Below the pieces are notes generated by a model. That model was not told the origin of the DNA and made no database searches. It saw nothing but the letters and a program-made list of their open reading frames with translations. The translations under genes were made by a program, and so were the position numbers. Shown here one piece after another: positions 10,318-19,289 of a DNA stretch of 64,000 nucleotides (within the stretch, counting starts at the first letter, position 1; the number at the start of each line of letters is the position of its first letter). The DNA is from Rhizobiales bacterium CCH10-E5 (GTDB lineage Bacteria > Pseudomonadota > Alphaproteobacteria > Rhizobiales > Beijerinckiaceae), in NCBI GenBank assembly GCA_001556125.1, contig LSIG01000110.1, positions 124,001 to 188,000 on the forward strand. The letters run 5' to 3'.

Positions 10318-11183
10318 CCCAGCCCACGCGGACGGCATCTCACTTCGACCCGGCCATCCTGAGCCTGCCCCGGGTCGGGCGCCTGCATCTCGGGCGCTGG
10401 CTCTCGGCCGCGCTGGTGCTGCTGGCGCTGGCGCTGGTGATCAAGGCCTTCGCCGAGGGCGATATCGCCTGGAAGGTCGTCGGCCAGTTCTTCACCGCGC
10501 CGGCCATCCTCGGCGGGCTCGTCAACACCGTCATCATGACGATCTGCGCCATGGCGCTGGGCATTGCGCTCGGCGTCCTCTTCGCGATCATGGCGATGTC
10601 GCCCAATGGCGTGATGCGGGGCTGCGCCGCCTTCTACATCTGGTTTTTCCGCGGCACGCCGCTGATCCTGCAGTTGCTGATCTGGTTCAACCTCGCGCTG
10701 GTGTTCCCGACCCTCGGCATCCCCGGCCTGTTCTCGGTCCGTACGATCGACGTGATCGGGCCCTTCATGGCGACGCTGCTGGGGCTCGGCATCAATCAGG
10801 GGGCCTATACGGCGGAGGTCGTCCGCTCCGGCATCCTCTCGGTCGATCACGGCCAGACCGAAGCCGCCAAGGCGATCGGCATGACACGGCTGACGACGCT
10901 GCGCCGGATCGTGCTGCCGCAGGCGATGCGGGTGATCATCCCGCCCGTCGGCAACGAGGTGGTCAGCATGGTCAAGCTGACCTCGATCGCCAGCGTGATC
11001 CAGTTCTCCGAGATCCTGCGCAACGCCCAGACGATCTATTACGCCAATGCCCGCGTCATCGAACTGCTGATCGTCGCCGCCGGCTGGTACCTGATCGTGG
11101 TGTCGATCCTGTCGCTCGGCCAGATCGCGCTCGAACGGCATTTCGCCAAGGGGCGTGCCGGCGCGGGAGGTCGACATGGCTGA
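10314..11183 (+). CDS. Polar amino acid ABC transporter permease (HisM/GlnP type)
   Basis: A 289-residue inner-membrane permease with about five to six membrane segments. The family's N-terminal signature [14 protein letters not shown] comes before the coupling loop [19 protein letters not shown], which docks on the ATPase. It is a single permease, so the transporter should use a homodimer. It overlaps argH by 4 bases and the following ATPase gene by 8. Confidence 0.94.
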   Translation: MTQPTRTASHFDPAILSLPRVGRLHLGRWLSAALVLLALALVIKAFAEGDIAWKVVGQFFTAPAILGGLVNTVIMTICAMALGIALGVLFAIMAMSPNGVMRGCAAFYIWFFRGTPLILQLLIWFNLALVFPTLGIPGLFSVRTIDVIGPFMATLLGLGINQGAYTAEVVRSGILSVDHGQTEAAKAIGMTRLTTLRRIVLPQAMRVIIPPVGNEVVSMVKLTSIASVIQFSEILRNAQTIYYANARVIELLIVAAGWYLIVVSILSLGQIALERHFAKGRAGAGGRHG

Positions 11184-11952
11184 GACCGGCATCCCGATGG
11201 TCAAGGCGCTGTCGGTCACCAAGCGCTTCGGCACGCTGGCCGCGCTCGACGACGTCTCGCTCGAGATCGCACCCGGCGAGGTCGTCTGCATCGTCGGGCC
11301 TTCGGGCTCCGGCAAATCGACGCTGCTGCGCTGCATCAACCAGCTCGAGCGCATCGACTCCGGCGCGATCTGGGTCGATGGCGAACTCACCGGCTTCCGG
11401 CAGGAGGGCGGACGGCTGGTCGAGCTGACCGATCGCGACATTGCCCGGCAGCGGCTGGCCAGCGGTATGGTCTTCCAGCGCTTCAATCTCTTCGCCCATA
11501 TGACGGCGCTGCAGAACATCATCGAGGGGCCGGTGACGGTCCTGAAGCGCCAGCGGCGCGATGCGATCGCCGAAGCCGAGGCGCTGCTCGCGCGCGTCGG
11601 CCTGGCGGACAAACGCGACGCCTATCCGTCCGAACTCTCCGGCGGCCAGCAGCAGCGCGTCGCCATCGCCCGCGCCTTGGCCATGAAGCCGCGCCTGATG
11701 CTGTTCGACGAGCCGACCTCCGCGCTCGATCCCGAACTCGTCGGCGAAGTCTTGGCCGTGATGCGCGACCTCGCCCGCAGCGGCATGACGATGATCGTGG
11801 TGACGCATGAGCTTGGCTTCGCCCGCGAAGTCGCCAGCCGGGTCGTCTTCATGGACCAGGGCCGGCTCGTCGAGCAGGGCCCGCCGGCCCAGGTTCTGGG
11901 AGCGCCACAGCAGCAGCGCACCCGCGACTTCATCGCCGCCGTCCTGAGCTGA
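11176..11952 (+). CDS. Polar amino acid ABC transporter ATP-binding protein (GlnQ type)
   Basis: A 258-residue ABC ATPase. It has Walker [11 protein letters not shown]-loop MVFQRFNLF, signature LSGGQQQRV, Walker [13 protein letters not shown] and the switch His in VVTHELGF. I chose the ATG at MAETGIP because GGGAGG lies five bases upstream. It overlaps the permease gene by 8 bases. The sequence is closest to the GlnQ/HisP group, and it completes the transporter with the flanking permease and binding protein. Confidence 0.95.
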   Translation: MAETGIPMVKALSVTKRFGTLAALDDVSLEIAPGEVVCIVGPSGSGKSTLLRCINQLERIDSGAIWVDGELTGFRQEGGRLVELTDRDIARQRLASGMVFQRFNLFAHMTALQNIIEGPVTVLKRQRRDAIAEAEALLARVGLADKRDAYPSELSGGQQQRVAIARALAMKPRLMLFDEPTSALDPELVGEVLAVMRDLARSGMTMIVVTHELGFAREVASRVVFMDQGRLVEQGPPAQVLGAPQQQRTRDFIAAVLS

Positions 11953-11991
11953 ACCACCCCTTTTTCAGCGCCGCTTCCAGAGGAGTTTTCC

Positions 11992-12831
11992 ATGTCCCAG
12001 ATGACCCGCAGCCTGATCGCCGCGCTCGCCCTCGCCCTGCCTGCCGCCGCTTCGGCCCAGGAGCTTCCGGCGCGCATCAAGTCCGCCGGCAAGATCGTGG
12101 TCGCAACGCAGCCGAACTACCCGCCGATCACCTTCAAGGACACGGCGACCAACACGCTGACCGGGCTCGACATCGAGCTCGGCGAGGCGATCGGCGCCGA
12201 ACTCGGCGTCAAGATCGAATGGCAGGAAACCGCTTTCGCGCAGATGCTGCCCTCGCTGCAGACGGGCCGCGTCGACATGGTCATGGCCGGCATGTCGGAC
12301 AATGCGGCACGGCGCGAGACCGTGGATTTCGTCAACTATTTCGCGTCCGGCGCGCAGTTCTACACGATCACGGCGCTGGCGGCCTCGGGCATCAAGACCA
12401 CCGACGACCTCTGCGGCAAGAGCGTGGGCGCCAGCCGCTCCACCACCTGGCCGGCCGAAATGGAGAAGTGGAGCCAGGCCAACTGCGTCGCCAAGGGCAA
12501 GCCGGCGATGACGATCGTCGGGACCGAGGGCTCGGTCGATGCCCGCACGCAGCTCAAGACGCAGCGGCTGCAGGCGGCTGTCCAGGGCAGCGAGACGATG
12601 CCCTATTTCCTGAAGCTCGAGCCCAACACCTATGTGCCGCTGGGCACGCCCTTCACCGATGTCCGCGCCGGCATCCCCTTCGCCAAGACCGCGGAGGGCA
12701 ACCAGCTGCGCGACGCGGTCAAGGGCGCTCTCGACCGGCTCAAGGCCAAGGGCGGCTATGACGCGATCTTCGCAAAATACGGCCTGCAGAGCAGCGCCCT
12801 GCCGGCGATCACGGTCAACGCGGGCAAGTGA
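11992..12831 (+). CDS. Amino acid ABC transporter substrate-binding protein (PBP2, SBP family 3)
   Basis: A 279-residue periplasmic binding protein with a Sec signal ending PAAASAQ. The mature part holds the family 3 features GLDIELGEAIGAELGVKIEW and SLQTGRVDMVMAGMSDNAARRE. A strong GAGGAG ribosome site precedes the ATG. It is the last gene of the argH-permease-ATPase operon, and an 11-bp hairpin follows. The ligand is not determined. The argH neighbour suggests an argininosuccinate-, arginine- or citrulline-related compound. Confidence 0.92.
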   Translation: MSQMTRSLIAALALALPAAASAQELPARIKSAGKIVVATQPNYPPITFKDTATNTLTGLDIELGEAIGAELGVKIEWQETAFAQMLPSLQTGRVDMVMAGMSDNAARRETVDFVNYFASGAQFYTITALAASGIKTTDDLCGKSVGASRSTTWPAEMEKWSQANCVAKGKPAMTIVGTEGSVDARTQLKTQRLQAAVQGSETMPYFLKLEPNTYVPLGTPFTDVRAGIPFAKTAEGNQLRDAVKGALDRLKAKGGYDAIFAKYGLQSSALPAITVNAGK

Positions 12832-12842
12832 GCCCTCCTGCC

Positions 12843-12874
12843 CTCGCCCGGTGTGCCGCAGGCCACCGGGCGAG
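12843..12874. terminator. Hairpin between convergent genes
   Basis: A perfect 11-bp inverted repeat (CTCGCCCGGTG / CACCGGGCGAG) with a 10-base loop lies between the convergent binding-protein gene and the small minus-strand gene at 12884. The T run is weak, but the position fits a bidirectional transcript end. Confidence 0.55.
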
Positions 12875-12883
12875 CGTGCCGTT

Positions 12884-13186
12884 TCAGGGAAACATCAGCG
12901 CTAAGGGCTCCATCGACCAGAGCGGCTGGACGGCGAGAGGCCGCACCGAGGCCTCGGCCGGAAGCGCCCCCTCCTCGCGCCAGCGTGCGATGAGCGCCGT
13001 CGCCTCGGCCGCCCGTAGCAGCCCCACTGCCAGCACCTCGCGGCCCGGCTTGCCCGCCTCGCCCGGCGCGGTGCCGAGAAAGCTGAGCCGGCCTCGCCCC
13101 GTCAGCGCAAGCGCACCGAGCCGCTCCAGCAGGGCGGCGCGTTCTGGCGCCCCCGCCTCGAACTCGATCAGGAGGACGACCTCCAT
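12884..13186 (-). CDS. Conserved-looking small protein downstream of acdS
   Basis: A 100-residue product beginning MEVVLLIEFEAG, alternating hydrophobic and charged in a way that suggests a small alpha/beta fold of the dimeric ferredoxin-like (YciI/EthD) kind. No catalytic motif is recognisable. It starts 5 bases after the acdS stop on the same strand, so it is almost surely co-transcribed with acdS. I do not recognise the family. Confidence 0.6.
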   Translation of the reverse strand: MEVVLLIEFEAGAPERAALLERLGALALTGRGRLSFLGTAPGEAGKPGREVLAVGLLRAAEATALIARWREEGALPAEASVRPLAVQPLWSMEPLALMFP

Positions 13187-13191
13187 CGCGT

Positions 13192-14202
13192 TCAGCCGTT
13201 GCGGAAGGTGTAGCTGTAACCGTTGATCGCCGGCACGCCGCCGAGATGGGCGTAGAGCACCTTCGAGCCGGCGGGGAAGAAGCCCTTCTTCACCAGGTCG
13301 ATCACGCCCTGCATGGATTTCCCCTCATAGACGGGGTCGGTCATCATGCCCTCGAGCCTAGCGGAGAGGCGGATCGCCTCGATGGTTTCCTTCGAGGGGA
13401 CCCCGTAGACCGGATAGGCGTAGTCCTCGTTCAGAACGATGTCGTCTGCGACGATGTCCTTGCCGCCGATCAGGGCCGAGGTCTTCTGTGCGATGTCGAG
13501 CACCTGCGCTTTTGTCTGTGCCGGGGTGAAGGAGGCGTCGATGCCGATGACGTTGCGCTGGCGGCCGTCCTTGGCGAAGCCGACGATCATGCCGGCATGG
13601 GTCGAGCCCGTCACGGTGCAGACGACGATGTAGTCGAACTTGAAGCCGAGCTGTTCCTCCTGCGCCCGCACCTCCTCGGCGAAGCCGACATAGCCGAGGC
13701 CGCCGAACTTGTGGACGGAGGCGCCGGCGGGGATCGGATAGGGCTTGCCGCCCTTGGCCTTCACATCCGCCAGCGCATTCTCCCAGCTCTGGCGGATGCC
13801 GATGTCGAAGCCCTCGTCGACGAGCTGGACGTCGGCGCCCATCACCCGCGACATCAGGATGTTGCCGACGCGGTCATAGACGGCATCCTCATGCGGCACC
13901 CAGCTTTCCTGGACGAGACGGCACTTCATGCCGATCTTGGCGGCGGTCGCGGCGACCATGCGGGTGTGGTTCGACTGGACGCCGCCGATCGAGACCAGCG
14001 TGTCGGCGCCCGACGCGATCGCATCCGGCACGATGTATTCGAGCTTGCGCAGCTTGTTGCCGCCGAAGGCGAGGCCGGAATTGCAGTCCTCGCGCTTGGC
14101 GAAGAGCTCGACCTGACCGCCGAGATGGGCGGACAGACGCGGCAGCGGCTCGATCGGCGTCGGGCCGAAGGTCAGCGGATAGCGCTCGAATTTCGACAGC
14201 AT
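13192..14202 (-). CDS. acdS: 1-aminocyclopropane-1-carboxylate (ACC) deaminase
   Basis: This pyridoxal-phosphate enzyme breaks ACC, the plant ethylene precursor, into 2-oxobutyrate and ammonia. The 336-residue product carries Lys50 in [11 protein letters not shown] (Lys51 in the Pseudomonas enzyme), Ser77 in [11 protein letters not shown], and the diagnostic DPVYEGKSM near residue 293 with the Tyr-Glu pair that separates true ACC deaminases from D-cysteine desulfhydrases. The end [14 protein letters not shown] also fits. A divergent Lrp-type gene, the usual acdR arrangement, lies 158 bp away. This supports a plant-associated lifestyle. Confidence 0.95.
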   Translation of the reverse strand: MLSKFERYPLTFGPTPIEPLPRLSAHLGGQVELFAKREDCNSGLAFGGNKLRKLEYIVPDAIASGADTLVSIGGVQSNHTRMVAATAAKIGMKCRLVQESWVPHEDAVYDRVGNILMSRVMGADVQLVDEGFDIGIRQSWENALADVKAKGGKPYPIPAGASVHKFGGLGYVGFAEEVRAQEEQLGFKFDYIVVCTVTGSTHAGMIVGFAKDGRQRNVIGIDASFTPAQTKAQVLDIAQKTSALIGGKDIVADDIVLNEDYAYPVYGVPSKETIEAIRLSARLEGMMTDPVYEGKSMQGVIDLVKKGFFPAGSKVLYAHLGGVPAINGYSYTFRNG

Positions 14203-14227
14203 GGTTCTTGCTTGCTCCGGATTGAAC

Positions 14228-14350
14228 TCCGAAAAAACTAGCGAAAATCGCCTGAAAGGTGCTTCCGAAGTTGGATCCAGGAACGGCGCCTTGACGCCGT
14301 GTTTGATCCCATTCTCTGTTATGGCTCTCAGACAGATCCTCTTTTTCGGA
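14228..14350. promoter_or_regulatory. acdS-acdR divergent control region with spaced inverted repeat
   Basis: The 158-bp gap between acdS and acdR is bracketed by a perfect 9-bp inverted repeat, TCCGAAAAA at 14228-14236 and TTTTTCGGA at 14342-14350. Each arm lies next to one gene start. Lrp-type proteins wrap DNA and bind repeated sites, so these are candidate AcdR sites. This is inference from position and symmetry only. Confidence 0.4.
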
Positions 14351-14360
14351 AGATCCTTTC

Positions 14361-14825
14361 ATGGAGCCCAAACTCGACCGGACCGACCTCAAGATTCTGC
14401 GGCTGCTGCAGAGCGACGGGCGGATGGGCAATGCGGAGATCGCCAAGCGCGTGAACACCAGCGCCGCAACCTGCCACAGGCGCATCCAGCGCCTGTTCAC
14501 GGAGGGCTACGTCACCGGGGTGCGGGCACAGGTTTCGCCGCAGAAGGTCGAGATGGGCACGCTCGCCTTCGTCGGCGTGGTACTGGACCGCTCAACCCCC
14601 GAAAGCTTCGGCGATTTCGAGGCGGCGATCCGGGCGATGCCGGTCGTGCTCGACTGCCACATCGTCGCGGGTGATTTCGACTACATCCTGAAGATCCGCG
14701 TGCGCGATATGGCGGATTTCAACAAGCTGCATGGGGACAAGCTGATTGCGCTGCCGGGCGTGCGGCAGACGCGCACCTTCTTCGTGATGAAGGAGGTCGT
14801 CGACAACGCGCCGCTGGCGTTCTGA
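14361..14825 (+). CDS. acdR: Lrp/AsnC-family regulator of ACC deaminase
   Basis: A 154-residue regulator with an N-terminal helix-turn-helix (DLKILRLLQSDGRMGNAEIA, then STSAATCHRR-like NTSAATCHRRIQRL) and a C-terminal RAM ligand-binding domain (VLDCHIVAGDFDYILKIRV). In known systems AcdR activates acdS and sits divergently beside it, exactly as here. The assignment to AcdR rests on this context. The family call is firm. Confidence 0.88.
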   Translation: MEPKLDRTDLKILRLLQSDGRMGNAEIAKRVNTSAATCHRRIQRLFTEGYVTGVRAQVSPQKVEMGTLAFVGVVLDRSTPESFGDFEAAIRAMPVVLDCHIVAGDFDYILKIRVRDMADFNKLHGDKLIALPGVRQTRTFFVMKEVVDNAPLAF

Positions 14826-14835
14826 GGGGCCGCGC

Positions 14836-14928
14836 CGTCATTCTCGGGCGGAGCGGATCGCAGACCCGAGAAGCTCTCGACCAGATGAGCTGGATCAAGA
14901 GATGCTCGGGTCAAGCCCGAGCATGACG
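14836..14928. repeat. Palindromic intergenic repeat, type A copy 1
   Basis: The element begins CGTCATTCTCGGG, has an 8-bp pair TTCTCGGG/CCCGAGAA and then a 9-bp pair ATGCTCGGG-TCAAG-CCCGAGCAT, and ends in CATGACG. Near-identical copies lie at 60119-60195 and 61143-61219. It fills the gap between the convergent acdR and urtE and may also act as a transcript end. Confidence 0.8.
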
Positions 14929-14935
14929 TCGCTCA

Positions 14936-15637
14936 TCACACCTGGATCAGGCGCTGGACCTGGTTGGCGTCGAGGTCCTTCATCGCGCCGGACAGCACGA
15001 CCTCGCCGCGGTCCATCACGAACATCGTGTCGGCAAGGTCGCGGGCGAAGTCGAAATACTGCTCGACCAGCACGATCGTCATGTCGCCCTTGGAGCGCAG
15101 ATAATCGATCGCGCGACCGATATCCTTGATGATCGAGGGCTGGATGCCCTCGGTCGGCTCGTCCAGCACCAGCAGTTTGGGTCGGGTCACCAGCGCCCGC
15201 GCGATCGCGAGTTGCTGTTGCTGGCCTCCCGAGAGGTCTCCGCCGCGTCGGCCCAGCATGGACTTGAGCACGGGGAACAGGTCGAAGAGTTCGTCCGGGA
15301 CATAGCGCTCCCGGCGCGGCAGCGGCGCGAAGCCGGTCTCGAGATTTTCCTTCACGCTGAGCAGCGGGAAGACCTCGCGGCCCTGCGGCACGAAGCCGAT
15401 GCCGGCCCGCGCCCGGTCCTCGGTGCGCAAGGTCGAGATGTCCTCGCCGCGAAAGCCGATCTTGCCGCCGCTGATCGGCTGCTGGCCGACGATGGCGCGC
15501 ATCAGCGTGGTCTTGCCGACGCCGTTGCGGCCCATCACGCAGGTGACCTTGCCGGCTTCCGCCGTGATCGAGACCCGCCGCAGCGCCTGGGCGGCACCGT
15601 AATGCAGGTCGATGGCGTCGACGGTCAGCATGCTCAT
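14936..15637 (-). CDS. urtE: Urea ABC transporter ATP-binding protein UrtE
   Basis: The second ATPase of the branched-chain-type urea importer. The 233-residue product has Walker A GRNGVGKTT, Q-loop FVPQGREVF, signature DLSGGQQQQLAIAR, Walker B LLVLDEPTEGIQPS and the His-replaced switch region typical of UrtE/LivF (VLVEQYFDFA). The ATG overlaps the urtD stop as ATGA, which fixes the start. It is the last gene of urtABCDE and is followed by a palindromic repeat. Confidence 0.96.
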   Translation of the reverse strand: MSMLTVDAIDLHYGAAQALRRVSITAEAGKVTCVMGRNGVGKTTLMRAIVGQQPISGGKIGFRGEDISTLRTEDRARAGIGFVPQGREVFPLLSVKENLETGFAPLPRRERYVPDELFDLFPVLKSMLGRRGGDLSGGQQQQLAIARALVTRPKLLVLDEPTEGIQPSIIKDIGRAIDYLRSKGDMTIVLVEQYFDFARDLADTMFVMDRGEVVLSGAMKDLDANQVQRLIQV

Positions 15638-16398
15638 CGCCCCAGATAGACTTCGACGACGCGCTCGTTGGCGCTGACCTGGTCGAGCGGCCCCTCGGCG
15701 AGGACCGAGCCCTCGTGCAGCACCGTGACCTTCACGCCGAGTTCGCGGATGAAGCCCATGTCGTGCTCGACCACGATGACCGAATGATCCTTCGCGATCT
15801 CCTTGAGCAGCACGGCCGTCTCGGCGGTCTCGCCGTCGGTCATGCCGGCGGCGGGCTCGTCCACGAGCAGGAGCTTGGGGTCCTGCGCCAGCAGCATGCC
15901 GATCTCGAGCCACTGCTTCTGGCCGTGCGAGAGCGAGCCGGCAAGCCGCTCGCGCGCGTCGCCCAGCTTGATGATGCCGAGGATATCGTCGATGCGCTTC
16001 TGCTGCGCCGCCGCCGTCTTCCAGAACAGGGTCCGCGCCACCGTGCGCGGCGCCTTCAGCGCCAGCAGGATGTTGTCCTCGATGGTGTGGAAGTCGAAGA
16101 CGGTGGGCTTCTGGAACTTGCGGCCGATGCCGAGATTGGCGATCGCCGCCTCGTCGAGCCGCGTCAGGTCGATCGAGCCGCCGAACATCACCGTGCCGAC
16201 ATCGGGCTTGGTCTTGCCGGTGATGATGTCCATCATCGTCGTCTTGCCGGCGCCGTTGGGGCCGATGATGGCGCGCATTTCGCCGGGCTCGATCGTCAGC
16301 GAGAGGCCACGGATCGCCTTGAAGCCGTCGAAGGAGACGCTGACGCCGTCGAGATAGAGCAGCGAGGAGGTGAGCTGGCCGGGGTTGGGAGCGTTCAT
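15634..16398 (-). CDS. urtD: Urea ABC transporter ATP-binding protein UrtD
   Basis: The first ATPase of the urea importer, 254 residues, LivG-like. Walker A is GPNGAGKTT. The distinctive GRKFQKPTVFDFHTIEDN, SLSHGQKQWLEIGM signature and VDEPAAGMTDGET Walker B are characteristic of UrtD. It follows urtC after 5 bases and overlaps urtE by 4. Confidence 0.96.
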   Translation of the reverse strand: MNAPNPGQLTSSLLYLDGVSVSFDGFKAIRGLSLTIEPGEMRAIIGPNGAGKTTMMDIITGKTKPDVGTVMFGGSIDLTRLDEAAIANLGIGRKFQKPTVFDFHTIEDNILLALKAPRTVARTLFWKTAAAQQKRIDDILGIIKLGDARERLAGSLSHGQKQWLEIGMLLAQDPKLLLVDEPAAGMTDGETAETAVLLKEIAKDHSVIVVEHDMGFIRELGVKVTVLHEGSVLAEGPLDQVSANERVVEVYLGR

Positions 16399-16403
16399 GC
16401 GCG

Positions 16404-17543
16404 TCACTCCGCCGGGGCCGGTTCGGGCGTGGTCGCGGGAGCGGACCTGCGCCGCTTCTCCCACCAGTCCTGCGCCGTGCCGAGGATGCCCTTGGGCATG
16501 AACAGGGTGACGAAGACGAAGAGCGCGCCGAGCGCAAACAGCCAGTACGGCGCCATGAAGCCGGAGGTGAAGATCGTCTTGGCGTAGTTGACGACGACGC
16601 CGCCGAGCGCCGCGCCCACCAGCGTGCCGCGGCCGCCGACCGCGACCCAGATGACGGTCTCGATCGAGTTGGCGGGAGCGAATTCGCTGGGGTTGATGAT
16701 GCCGACCTGGGGCACGTAGAGCGCCCCTGCAACACCCGCCATGCAGGCGGAGACGGTGAAGACGAAGAGCTTGAAGCGGTCGACCCGGTAGCCGAGGAAG
16801 CGCGTGCGCGATTCCGCATCGCGGATCGCGATGACCACCTTGCCGAGCTTCGAGACGACGATGCCGCGCGCGATCAGGAAGCCCGCGATCAGCATGACGC
16901 AGGTCATGGAAAACAGAGCCGCACGAGTCGCTTGCGCCTGGACGTTGAAGCCGAGGATGTCCTTGAAATCGGTCAGGCCGTTGTTGCCGCCGAAGCCCAT
17001 GTCGTTGCGGAAAAAGGCGAGCAGCAGGGCGTAGGTCAGCGCCTGGGTGATGATCGAGAGATAGACGCCGGTGACTCTGCTGCGGAAGGCAAACCAGCCG
17101 AAGACGAAGGCGAGCAGCCCCGGCGCGAGCAGCACCATCAGCATCGCGAAGGGGAAGGAGTCGAAGCCGTACCAGTACCAGGGCAGCTCCTTCCAGTTCA
17201 GGAAGACCATGAAGTCCGGCAGGATCGGGTTGCCATAGGTGCCACGCGAGCCGATCTGGCGCATCAGATACATGCCCATCGCGTAGCCGCCGAGCGCGAA
17301 GAAGGCGCCATGGCCGAGCGAGAGGATGCCGCAATAGCCCCAGACGAGATCGAGCGAGATCGCCAGTAGCGCGTAGCAGAGATATTTGCCCCAGAGCGAC
17401 ATGGTCGAAGTCGGCACGTGGAAGGGCGAGCCGGCCGGCACGAGCAGGTTCAAGGCCGGGATCAGGATAGCAAGCCCGGCGATGAGGGCGAGGAAGACCG
17501 CGCCGCGCCGGTCCATGTCCTGCAGGAGAAAGCGCGCGATCAT
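16404..17543 (-). CDS. urtC: Urea ABC transporter permease UrtC
   Basis: A 379-residue inner-membrane permease of the LivM type with about nine to ten membrane segments. Typical pieces are DLVWGYCGILSLGHGAFFAL, GGNNGLTDF and the coupling region AIRDAESRTRFLGYRV. The C-terminal tail is Pro/Glu/Arg-rich and cytoplasmic. Its ATG overlaps the urtB stop as ATGA. Confidence 0.96.
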   Translation of the reverse strand: MIARFLLQDMDRRGAVFLALIAGLAILIPALNLLVPAGSPFHVPTSTMSLWGKYLCYALLAISLDLVWGYCGILSLGHGAFFALGGYAMGMYLMRQIGSRGTYGNPILPDFMVFLNWKELPWYWYGFDSFPFAMLMVLLAPGLLAFVFGWFAFRSRVTGVYLSIITQALTYALLLAFFRNDMGFGGNNGLTDFKDILGFNVQAQATRAALFSMTCVMLIAGFLIARGIVVSKLGKVVIAIRDAESRTRFLGYRVDRFKLFVFTVSACMAGVAGALYVPQVGIINPSEFAPANSIETVIWVAVGGRGTLVGAALGGVVVNYAKTIFTSGFMAPYWLFALGALFVFVTLFMPKGILGTAQDWWEKRRRSAPATTPEPAPAE

Positions 17544-19141
17544 GCTTCCACCGCCCGGCCCTTGAGCGCGAACAGGCCGCGCGGGCGCTTCTGGATGAAG
17601 AGGATGATGAAGACGAGCAGCGCGATCTTGCCGAGCACCGCCCCCGCATAGGGTTCGAGCAGCTTGTTGGCGACGCCCAGCGTCATCGCGGCGACCAGCG
17701 TGCCCCAGAGATTGCCGACGCCACCGAAGACCACGACCATGAATGAGTCGATGATGTAGCTCTGGCCGAGATTGGGGCTGACATTGTCGATCTGCGAGAG
17801 CGCGACGCCCGCCAGCCCCGCGACGCCCGAGCCGAGTCCGAAGGTCAGCGCGTCGACGCGGCCGGTGCGGATACCCATGGCGGATGCCATGCGGCGGTTC
17901 TGCGTGACCGCGCGCATCTGCAGGCCGATCGGCGTCAGCTTCAGGATCGCCAGCAGGGCCGCAAAGACGAGGATCGCGAAGACGATGATCCAGAGCCGGT
18001 TCCAGGTGATCGCCATCTCGCCGATCTCGAAGGCGCCCGACATGAAGGCGGGCGCGCCGACCTCGCGATTGGTCGGCCCGAAGGCGGTGCGGACCGCCTG
18101 CTGCAGGATCAGGCTGATGCCCCAGGTCGCCAGCAGCGTCTCCAGCGGCCGGCCATAGAGGAAGCGGATCACGCCGCGCTCGATGGCGATGCCGACGAGT
18201 CCGGCCACGAGGAAGGCGAGCGGCACGGCGATCAGCAGCGAATAGTCGAACAGGCCCGGGAAGCGGGCGCGGATGACCTCCTGGACGATGAAGGTCGTGT
18301 AGGCGCCGATCATGACCATCTCGCCATGGGCCATGTTGATCACGCCCATCACACCGAAGGTGATGGCGAGCCCGATGGCGGCGAGCAGGAGGACCGAGCC
18401 GAGCGAGAGCCCATACCAGAGGTTCTGTCCGGCCCGCCAGAGCGCCAGCCGGCCCTCGATGTCGGAGATGGCGCGGGCCTGCGCCTCCTTCAGCGAGGCG
18501 GAGGCATCGGCCGGCAGGGAGCGCAGCGTCGCCAGCGCATCCTGGTCGCCGCGCTCGCGCAGCACGTCGATGGCGGCGATCCGGTCGAAGGGGGGCGCGT
18601 CGGATTTCGCGACGAGGATGGCGGCCTGTGCCTGCCGCAGCGCCGCCTTGACGCGGGCATTCGTCTCCTTGGCGATGGCGCCTTCGAGCACGGGCAGCAG
18701 CGAGGCGTCGCGCGACTTGAACACGGCTTCCGCCGCGGCGATGCGCTTGCCGGCGTCGGGATTGAGCAGACCGAGCCCACCGAGCGCGCCCTGGATGGTG
18801 CGGCGGACGCTGTTGTTGAGGCGCACCGCGGCGAGCCCTGCGGGTGCCGCGGCGAGCGCCGCGCCGGTGCGGGCGTCGAGGACGCGGCCATCCGGCATCC
18901 GGACGACGACGGCACCGCCACCGGCCAGCAGCCGGCCCTCGGCCAGCGCCTCGATGATCAACGCCGCCTGCGGATGCGCCTGGGCGATCAGCAGCTCGAT
19001 GGCGCGGTTGGTTTCGGAAAAACTGTCGGCACCGAGCCGGGCAAAGGCGTCGTCGGCGCTCTGGGCGGGGGCTGCACCCGGATGGAGCGCGAGCAACATC
19101 GCCAGCGCCAGGGTGCGCAGGAGGCAGGGCAGGATCCGCAT
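17540..19141 (-). CDS. urtB: Urea ABC transporter permease UrtB
   Basis: A LivH-type permease, about 533 residues. It has a signal sequence (MRILPCLLRTLALAML) and a periplasmic N-terminal domain of roughly 230 residues of helical repeats, which is specific to UrtB. The membrane part holds GVMGVINMAHGEMVMIGAY, GIAIERGVIRFLYGRPLETLLATWGISLIL and GVGNLWGTLVAA. Five codons upstream another ATG is possible, and neither has a clear ribosome site. It pairs with UrtC to form the membrane channel. Confidence 0.94.
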   Translation of the reverse strand: MRILPCLLRTLALAMLLALHPGAAPAQSADDAFARLGADSFSETNRAIELLIAQAHPQAALIIEALAEGRLLAGGGAVVVRMPDGRVLDARTGAALAAAPAGLAAVRLNNSVRRTIQGALGGLGLLNPDAGKRIAAAEAVFKSRDASLLPVLEGAIAKETNARVKAALRQAQAAILVAKSDAPPFDRIAAIDVLRERGDQDALATLRSLPADASASLKEAQARAISDIEGRLALWRAGQNLWYGLSLGSVLLLAAIGLAITFGVMGVINMAHGEMVMIGAYTTFIVQEVIRARFPGLFDYSLLIAVPLAFLVAGLVGIAIERGVIRFLYGRPLETLLATWGISLILQQAVRTAFGPTNREVGAPAFMSGAFEIGEMAITWNRLWIIVFAILVFAALLAILKLTPIGLQMRAVTQNRRMASAMGIRTGRVDALTFGLGSGVAGLAGVALSQIDNVSPNLGQSYIIDSFMVVVFGGVGNLWGTLVAAMTLGVANKLLEPYAGAVLGKIALLVFIILFIQKRPRGLFALKGRAVEA

Positions 19142-19201
19142 GGGCTCGCTTCGCATGGTCCGTCGGCGGGCGGGGCGCGGCGCCGGATCGTCTTTGGCGA
19201 A

Positions 19202-19274
19202 CACCCCCGGCCCGAGCCGGGGGTGCCGCTGATTGCGAGGGCCGGCCGGGCCTTATGGCGCCCGTGCCGGCCCT
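19202..19274 (-). other. Two strong hairpins between urtA and urtB
   Basis: Two perfect inverted repeats lie side by side: 10-bp arms CACCCCCGGC/GCCGGGGGTG at 19202-19225, and 9-bp arms at 19238-19246 and 19266-19274. Neither has a T run in the direction of transcription. In ABC operons such structures after the binding-protein gene stabilise its mRNA so that more binding protein than permease is made. That role is inferred here. Confidence 0.5.
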
Positions 19275-19289
19275 CCCCCTCTCAAGTAA

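Noticed and set aside
13192..14202. D-cysteine desulfhydrase as an alternative for acdS
   Set aside because: The DPVYEGKSM motif with Tyr-Glu, the K50/S77 positions and the divergent Lrp gene indicate true ACC deaminase.
14936..17649. Very long minus-strand frames running from urtE and urtD far upstream
   Set aside because: The N-terminal parts are Arg-rich shadows of urtD and urtC. The true starts are fixed by ATGA overlap for urtE and by position for urtD.
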